This document shows positions 1-3,837 of a stretch of DNA of 5,498 bases, in pieces (position 1 is the stretch's first letter; every line of letters starts with the position of its first letter). Source of the DNA: Aquificota bacterium (GTDB lineage Bacteria; Aquificota; Aquificia; Aquificales; Hydrogenothermaceae); NCBI GenBank assembly GCA_013153795.1, contig JAADDV010000092.1, forward strand, positions 1 to 5,498, in the 5' to 3' direction. The notes below the pieces were generated by a model. That model was not told the origin of the DNA. It saw only the letters and a list, made by a program, of their open reading frames with translations, and searched no databases. A program made the translations under genes and the position numbers.

Positions 1-538
1 AGGAACGGGAGGAAAAACCTGTGTTTATTCTTCCTACAATAAGATTTAAAACATTTATATTTTTAGAAAAAAGCTCACCTCTTAGGGAGTAGGAAAATGC
101 ATTTAAAGCATACTTTGAAGCACAGTACCCTCCCATAAAAGGAAGAGAAATTTTACCTGCTACCGATGAAACGTTTATCACTGTTCCTTTTGTTTTTTCA
201 AGGAACGGAAGCATCTCTTTTGTTAAAAAAACAACAGAAAAGAAATTCAGCTCAAAAAGGTATCTTAAATCTTCTTCTTTCATACTTTCCCAGCTTTCAT
301 AAAGCCCAACACCTGCATTGTTTATAAGAACATCTATTCTGCCAGTTTTTTTTATAATCCTTTCTGCAATCTCTTTTTTATTGTCTTTCACAAGGTCAGC
401 AGATATATGGAAATCAATATCTATATCAAGTTTGGTTCTTGATATACCAACAATATAAAAACCTTCTTCTTTAAACTTTTTTGCAAATGCTTTTCCTAAT
501 CCTTTTGATACGCCAGTTATAACAGCAACTTTTTTCAT
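1..538 (-). CDS. SDR-family NAD(P)-dependent oxidoreductase, C-terminus cut off by the window edge
   Basis: A classical short-chain dehydrogenase/reductase: a soluble cytoplasmic Rossmann-fold enzyme that interconverts an alcohol and a carbonyl using NAD(P)(H). I translated 179 residues from ATG 538-536; the frame is still open at position 1. Visible motifs are the nucleotide-binding TGVSKGLG (8-15), NNAG (73-76), Asn98, catalytic Ser125 in NVSSVAG, and YCASK with Tyr138 and Lys142. The 13-residue Ser-Tyr spacing is typical. Arg34 just after the second strand suggests a preference for NADP(H), which is inference. The usual PG after the active site reads VG (168-169), a mild oddity. Its start overlaps the stop of the upstream response-regulator gene as ATGA, so the two are probably cotranscribed and translationally coupled. 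The substrate cannot be read from the sequence. The missing part should be roughly 60-80 residues, given usual SDR lengths. Confidence 0.93.
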   Translation of the reverse strand, partial: MKKVAVITGVSKGLGKAFAKKFKEEGFYIVGISRTKLDIDIDFHISADLVKDNKKEIAERIIKKTGRIDVLINNAGVGLYESWESMKEEDLRYLFELNFFSVVFLTKEMLPFLEKTKGTVINVSSVAGKISLPFMGGYCASKYALNAFSYSLRGELFSKNINVLNLIVGRINTGFSSRS

Positions 539-1866
539 TGTTTTAGCAGTCCTAAGTTTTTCATCTTTGTTCTAAGCTGTTTTCTTGATATACCAAGCTT
601 TTCAGCTGCCTTTGTTTGATTCCAGTTTGTCTCTTCTAAAACCTTTAAAATAACCTTTTTTTCTATCTCAAGAAGATTTGTATCTGTTAAAGGTATATCA
701 TTTTTGGATTCTTTTGATTTTTTCTTTAATATCCTTGGAGGTAAATGCTCCTCTTTGATTATATCGTGCTGGCACATAACTACTGCTCTTTCTATGGCAT
801 TCTCAAGCTCTCTAACATTCCCAGGCCAGTCATAATCCATAAATATTTCCATAACTGAATCATCAACACCTATAATGTTTTTATAGTTTATCTTGTTAAA
901 TTTCTGTAAAAAATGCTCTACTAAAAGAGGGATATCCTCCTTTCTTTCCCTTAAAGGAGGTATTTTCAAGTTTATAACATTTATTCTGTAAAACAAATCT
1001 TCTCTAAATTCCCCTTTTTCTACCATTTCTTCTAAATCTCTGTTTGTTGCAGCAATAATACGGCACTTAACAGGAATAGTTTTCGTTCCTCCTAATCTGT
1101 AAAATTCCCTTTCCTGTAAGACTCTCAAAAGCTTTGCCTGAGGAAGAGGCTGCAACTCTCCTACTTCATCAAGAAAAAGGGTTCCTTCTCCTGCAAGTTC
1201 TATCTTTCCTATTTCTCTAGATGAAGCACCTGTAAAAGAGCCTTTCTCATGCCCAAACAGTTCATTTTCAAAAAGCTCTAAAGGAATAGCAGAGCAGTTT
1301 ATCCCTACAAAGGGATTATCTTTTCTTTTTGAAAGATTATGAATAGCTTTTGCAACAAGTTCTTTTCCAGTACCACACTCACCTTCTATTAAAACAGTTG
1401 CCTCACTCTGACTTACTATAGATATATCCTTGAAAAGCTGCTGTATTTTTTTGCTTTTTCCTATGATTCCGCAAAACTCATGGGTTTCTTCAAAGTCTTT
1501 CTGTTTTTGGGAGTAAAAATCCAAGATTTTTAGCAAATCATCAAAATCTATTGGTTTAGCGATATAGTGAGATGCCCCTTTTCTCATTGCTTCTACAGCA
1601 CCATCAATAGAGCCATATGCTGTAATCATAATGAAAGGCTTGACAGGTTCTCTGCTTCTATAAAACTCAAGGATTTCCATTCCTGTTCCATCAGGAAGCC
1701 TATAATCACTAAGGACAATGTCAAAATTTTGCCTTTGTAAAAGCTCTAGAGCTTCTTCTTTAGTTTTTGCTGTTGAGACAATAAAGCTATTATCTTCAAG
1801 AAATTTTTTTATAATCTTTAGAATATTTTCCTCATCATCTATAAGGAGAACTTTTCTTTTTTCCAT
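535..1866 (-). CDS. NtrC-family sigma-54-dependent response regulator
   Basis: A 443-residue two-component response regulator with the full NtrC layout. The receiver (about 1-120) has acidic pocket D10/D11, phospho-acceptor D54, T82 and K104. The AAA+ sigma-54 activation domain (about 133-365) has Walker A GECGTGKE (162-169), the sigma-54 contact loop GSFTGA (209-214), Walker B GTLFLDEV (228-235), FREDLFYR (287-294) with the presumed arginine finger, and WPGNVREL (347-354). A C-terminal Fis-type helix-turn-helix lies at about 414-437. Known family role: once phosphorylated by a histidine kinase, it oligomerises on DNA and drives sigma-54 open-complex formation. Oddities are Cys164 where Ser is usual in Walker A, and GSFTGA for GAFTGA. 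No kinase gene is in the window. It diverges from the DsrE/PhnD-like operon, its likeliest visible target. ATG 1866-1864 is preceded by AAGGA about 13 nt upstream, a rather distant ribosome site. The signal it responds to is unknown. Confidence 0.96.
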   Translation of the reverse strand: MEKRKVLLIDDEENILKIIKKFLEDNSFIVSTAKTKEEALELLQRQNFDIVLSDYRLPDGTGMEILEFYRSREPVKPFIMITAYGSIDGAVEAMRKGASHYIAKPIDFDDLLKILDFYSQKQKDFEETHEFCGIIGKSKKIQQLFKDISIVSQSEATVLIEGECGTGKELVAKAIHNLSKRKDNPFVGINCSAIPLELFENELFGHEKGSFTGASSREIGKIELAGEGTLFLDEVGELQPLPQAKLLRVLQEREFYRLGGTKTIPVKCRIIAATNRDLEEMVEKGEFREDLFYRINVINLKIPPLRERKEDIPLLVEHFLQKFNKINYKNIIGVDDSVMEIFMDYDWPGNVRELENAIERAVVMCQHDIIKEEHLPPRILKKKSKESKNDIPLTDTNLLEIEKKVILKVLEETNWNQTKAAEKLGISRKQLRTKMKNLGLLKQ

Positions 1867-1917
1867 TCTTTTTTCTTAATCCTTTAAATTTGGCAAAAAT
1901 AAATTAATAGAAATGCC

Positions 1918-1947
1918 TTTATATTTCAAAATGTTAGCTGTTGTTAA
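1918..1947 (-). promoter_or_regulatory. Candidate sigma-70-type promoter of the response regulator-SDR operon
   Basis: Read on the minus strand, TTAACA (1947-1942, five of six to TTGACA) is followed after 18 bp by TATAAA (1923-1918, five of six to TATAAT). This would start transcription near 1911 and give a leader of about 45 nt before the regulator's ATG. It was found by eye. In DNA this A+T-rich, near-matches occur by chance, so correct placement relative to the gene is the main support. Confidence 0.42.
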
Positions 1948-1972
1948 CTATTATCTACAGTTTTATAGTTAA
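1932..1972. promoter_or_regulatory. Candidate operator: three TTAACT-like half-sites over the divergent promoters
   Basis: TGTTAGCT (1932-1939) recurs as TGTTAACT (1942-1949), a direct repeat with 10-bp periodicity and one mismatch. TTAACTAT (1944-1951) is matched by its exact reverse complement ATAGTTAA (1965-1972), with centres 21 bp apart, about two helical turns. The halves of the inverted repeat lie over the -35 and -10 of the rightward candidate promoter, and the middle half-site also covers the leftward -35. This placement suits a dimeric repressor or autoregulator. Which protein binds is not shown; the adjacent NtrC-type regulator is one possibility. Confidence 0.4.
1941..1969 (+). 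promoter_or_regulatory. Candidate sigma-70-type promoter of the DsrE-DsrE-PhnD-like operon
   Basis: TTGTTA (1941-1946, four of six to TTGACA), a 17-bp spacer and TATAGT (1964-1969, five of six to TATAAT) point rightward. The predicted start is near 1976, leaving a leader of about 25 nt before ATG 2002. Its -35 overlaps the -35 of the opposite-facing candidate by 5 bp. I looked for a sigma-54 site (GG-N10-GC) across 1867-2001 on both strands and saw none. Confidence 0.45.
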
Positions 1973-1991
1973 TATAAATATTATATCTAAT

Positions 1992-1997
1992 GGTGAT
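1992..1997 (+). promoter_or_regulatory. Ribosome binding site that favours start codon 2002
   Basis: GGTGAT can pair with the 16S 3' end (complementary to GGAGGTGATC) and sits at a workable distance before ATG 2002. The in-frame ATG at 1990 overlaps this element and has only A/T sequence before it. It would also put MVIV ahead of an otherwise normal signal peptide. Start 2002 is therefore preferred. Confidence 0.6.
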
Positions 1998-2001
1998 AGT
2001 T

Positions 2002-2463
2002 ATGCTAAAGTATATTTTAGCATTAATACTCTCTTTCTCTTTTTCCTTTGCAGAAGATGTCCATAAAGCAGTTATAGACCTTAGGACAGGAGATATAAAA
2101 AGATTTGAAGCTTCTGTATTAAAAGGTCTTGCTTTTTCTATTCAATCTTACAGAGATAAGCTTGAGGATATGAAAGTTGTAGTAGTTGTCCACGGAAACA
2201 GCTATAAGTTTTTTCTTAAAGATTTAAAGAATACTCCCTATGCAAAGGATAAATCTCTTTTAGAAAAACAAAAAGAGATAAAAGAAAGGCTTGAAAATCT
2301 TGTTAAGTTTTACGGCGTAAAGTTTGAAATATGCGAAGCTGGAATGAAGACAAGAAACCTAGATATAAAAAATCTTTATCCATTTGTAAAACCCGTCCCT
2401 ACAGCTTTAAACGCTATCGTTGAGTGGCAGGAAAAAGGATATAAATACATGCTATTTGATTAG
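2002..2463 (+). CDS. Exported DsrE-family protein (first paralog)
   Basis: A 153-residue protein from ATG 2002; the in-frame ATG at 1990 would add four residues and lacks a ribosome site. Residues 1-17 form a signal peptide (Lys3, a hydrophobic run, then SFSFA before EDV), so the mature protein should be periplasmic. The body resembles the periplasmic DsrE/DsrF-like family: strand VVVVVHG (59-65), an amphipathic helix, GVKFEIC (105-111), and VPTALNAIVEWQEKGYKY near the C-terminus. Cys111 is the only cysteine and sits where DsrE-type proteins carry their sulfur-binding cysteine. By family analogy it may bind or relay sulfane sulfur; that activity is inference. It is the first gene of the operon. 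Its TAG stop overlaps the AGGAGG site of the next gene, which encodes a second DsrE-like protein, so the two are probably partners. The exact role is not known to me. Confidence 0.85.
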   Translation: MLKYILALILSFSFSFAEDVHKAVIDLRTGDIKRFEASVLKGLAFSIQSYRDKLEDMKVVVVVHGNSYKFFLKDLKNTPYAKDKSLLEKQKEIKERLENLVKFYGVKFEICEAGMKTRNLDIKNLYPFVKPVPTALNAIVEWQEKGYKYMLFD

Positions 2464-2467
2464 GAGG
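2462..2467 (+). promoter_or_regulatory. Strong ribosome binding site overlapping the upstream stop codon
   Basis: AGGAGG begins inside the TAG stop (2461-2463) of the first DsrE-like gene, five bases before ATG 2473. It is the best Shine-Dalgarno match in the operon. This placement suggests coupled translation, with the second DsrE-like protein possibly made in larger amount. Confidence 0.75.
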
Positions 2468-2472
2468 TTAAG

Positions 2473-3018
2473 ATGAGGTTAGTGTTGATAGTTTTTCTGA
2501 CTATTATAGGATTTTCTTTTGGAGAAGAAAAAAAAGATATTGCTACATTCGAAGTTTCAGATAGCACCTACCCTTCTGTAAAAGTTGTGTATGACTGGAA
2601 TCTAGCAAGTCCTGAAGAAGTAAGCAAAGCTCTAAACTTTCTAAGAAATCATTTTAAAGCATACTCAGAGTATGCTCCTTTAGAAGAAGTTGAAATTGTT
2701 GTTGTAAGCCACGGCGCAGAAATCCCTATTTTTGCAAAGCAAAATAAAGAGATTTTTAAAGAAACAGTAGAAAGGATAAAAAATTTCCATGATATGTATG
2801 GCGTTAAGTTTTATGTCTGTTATAATGCAGCAAAGGCTTTTGGTTTTGATAAAGAGGATTTGCCTTCATTTGTTATCCTTACCCCTGCAGGAGTAGCAAA
2901 ACTAGCAGCTCTTCAAGAAGATGGCTACAGACTTGTTCCAGCTATTGTCCATGATTTTAAACCTATAAAAGAAAAATACGGAAAAAAGCAACAGAAAAAG
3001 GAAGAAAAATCCAAATAA
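2473..3018 (+). CDS. Exported DsrE-family protein (second paralog) with Lys-rich tail
   Basis: A 181-residue protein with signal peptide 1-17 (MRLVLIVFLTIIGFSFG, then EEKKD), hence predicted periplasmic. The mature part is a DsrE/DsrF-like domain: VKVVYDWN (36-43), a helix with a KALNFLRNH segment, strand VEIVVVSHG (73-81), GVKFYVC (110-116), and a TPAGVAKLAALQEDGY segment near the C-terminus. Cys116 is its only cysteine and lines up with Cys111 of the upstream paralog. It differs from that paralog in a longer strand-helix segment before the HG motif and in a charged tail ending KKQQKKEEKSK, perhaps a flexible arm or protein contact. DsrE-family proteins commonly form oligomers, often of unlike subunits as in DsrEFH, so a hetero-oligomer with the upstream product is plausible but not shown. 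The next gene begins 12 nt after its TAA stop. Confidence 0.87.
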   Translation: MRLVLIVFLTIIGFSFGEEKKDIATFEVSDSTYPSVKVVYDWNLASPEEVSKALNFLRNHFKAYSEYAPLEEVEIVVVSHGAEIPIFAKQNKEIFKETVERIKNFHDMYGVKFYVCYNAAKAFGFDKEDLPSFVILTPAGVAKLAALQEDGYRLVPAIVHDFKPIKEKYGKKQQKKEEKSK

Positions 3019-3030
3019 AGGAATTTTGTT

Positions 3031-3837
3031 ATGAAAAAACTTGTGTTTTTTCTTCTTTTTTTTTCTTTTTCATACGGATATGAGATAACCTTTGCTGTTC
3101 TTTCTTCTGGTTCAATGATAAAAGAATATAAAAGATTTAAAGCTTTGTCTGAATATATAACCCAAAAAACAGGAATAGATGTTAATCTCAAAATCATAGA
3201 TAAATATCAAGACCTTTTAGATATGTATAAATATCAGAAAGTTGATTTATCTATTTCCTGTCCTGTTGTTTTTTACAAAATAAAAGCCTCAAATAATGTG
3301 GAAGGGATAGCTGTTGTAAAAATAGATGGTATGGTAATGGAAGCAGGAGTTATAGTTGTAAGAAAAGACAGCCCTATTCACACAGTTGAAGACTTAAGAG
3401 GAGCAAAAATAACCTTGGGAAGTTCTATATGTGCAAGTAATTGCGTTATGCCTCTTTATATTCTCAGTATAAACAATATAACGTATGAAGATGTTTCTGA
3501 TATGTGGAGCTCTGGAAGTGATAAAGCTGCTATTCTTGCTGTTTTAGCAGGACTTGCAGATGCAGCAGGAGTAAAAGAAGAAAGCGCCCTTCTTTATATA
3601 GATAAAGGAATAAGAATCCTTGCAAAATCTCCATACGTCCCAAGATACGTTGTTGCTTTATCAAAAGATTTGCCATTGGATATCCAAAAAAAAATAAAAA
3701 ATGCTTTATACTCTCTAAAAGATAAAAAAGTTCTTGAGAAACTAGGAATAGACGGCTTTGAGAGACCAAAGCCGGATATGTTTAAACTCATTAAAAACTA
3801 CAACGCTGTTTTAGGACAATATCCTTTAATAAAGTAG
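3031..3837 (+). CDS. PhnD-like periplasmic substrate-binding protein with cysteines in the presumed ligand cleft
   Basis: A 268-residue exported protein of the phosphate/phosphite/phosphonate-binding (PhnD) superfamily, on the short side for the family. The signal peptide is about 1-16 (MKKLVFFLLFFSFSYG). Family features are ITFAVLSSG (19-27) on the first strand, a YQKVDLSI segment (68-75), and the DLRGAKITLGSS hinge region (121-132). By manual alignment, the loop where PhnD-type proteins have a Ser-Thr-Ser anion-binding site reads C-A-S here (134-136). Cys138 follows closely, and Cys77 replaces the glycine of the usual GP turn. No ABC permease or ATPase is next to it, so a sensing or sulfur-relay role beside the DsrE proteins seems likelier than transport. 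PhnD-type domains do sense thiophilic or sulfur compounds elsewhere (arsenite-binding AioX; tetrathionate sensor TtrS). AAAGGA overlaps the upstream stop, 8 nt before ATG. The last 12 bp overlap the convergent mfd gene. The ligand is unknown. Confidence 0.85.
   Translation: MKKLVFFLLFFSFSYGYEITFAVLSSGSMIKEYKRFKALSEYITQKTGIDVNLKIIDKYQDLLDMYKYQKVDLSISCPVVFYKIKASNNVEGIAVVKIDGMVMEAGVIVVRKDSPIHTVEDLRGAKITLGSSICASNCVMPLYILSINNITYEDVSDMWSSGSDKAAILAVLAGLADAAGVKEESALLYIDKGIRILAKSPYVPRYVVALSKDLPLDIQKKIKNALYSLKDKKVLEKLGIDGFERPKPDMFKLIKNYNAVLGQYPLIK
3753..3774. other. Perfect 8-bp GC-rich inverted repeat inside the PhnD-like gene, possible terminator of mfd
   Basis: CGGCTTTG (3753-3760) and CAAAGCCG (3767-3774) are exact reverse complements around a 6-base loop. 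The repeat lies within the coding end of the PhnD-like gene. It is also about 52 bases beyond the mfd stop when read on the minus strand, where TCTATTCC follows, which is only a weak U-rich tail. It could act as a terminator or mRNA 3'-end barrier for mfd, or be coding coincidence. Confidence 0.3.

Noticed and set aside
768..810. TGGC sequences considered as sigma-54 -24 elements inside the regulator gene
   Set aside because: The distance to the next GC is 9 or 12 bases, not the required 10, and they lie inside coding sequence.
1891..1916. GGCA...TGCC inverted repeat in the intergenic region
   Set aside because: Only the outer four bases pair and the inner A/T bases do not match, as expected by chance.
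3056..3064. Run of nine T bases in the PhnD-like signal peptide region as a frameshift site
   Set aside because: The frame reads through cleanly to a normal Phe-rich signal peptide, and such runs are expected at this base composition.
2925..3197. Open frame on the minus strand, 90 codons
   Set aside because: It lies antisense across the junction of the second DsrE and PhnD-like genes. Its Phe/Ser-rich product is what antisense of Lys/Glu-rich coding sequence gives, and it has no recognisable domain.
3530..3791. Two overlapping minus-strand open frames within the PhnD-like gene
   Set aside because: Both are antisense to a well-supported gene, overlap each other in different frames and show no family signature.
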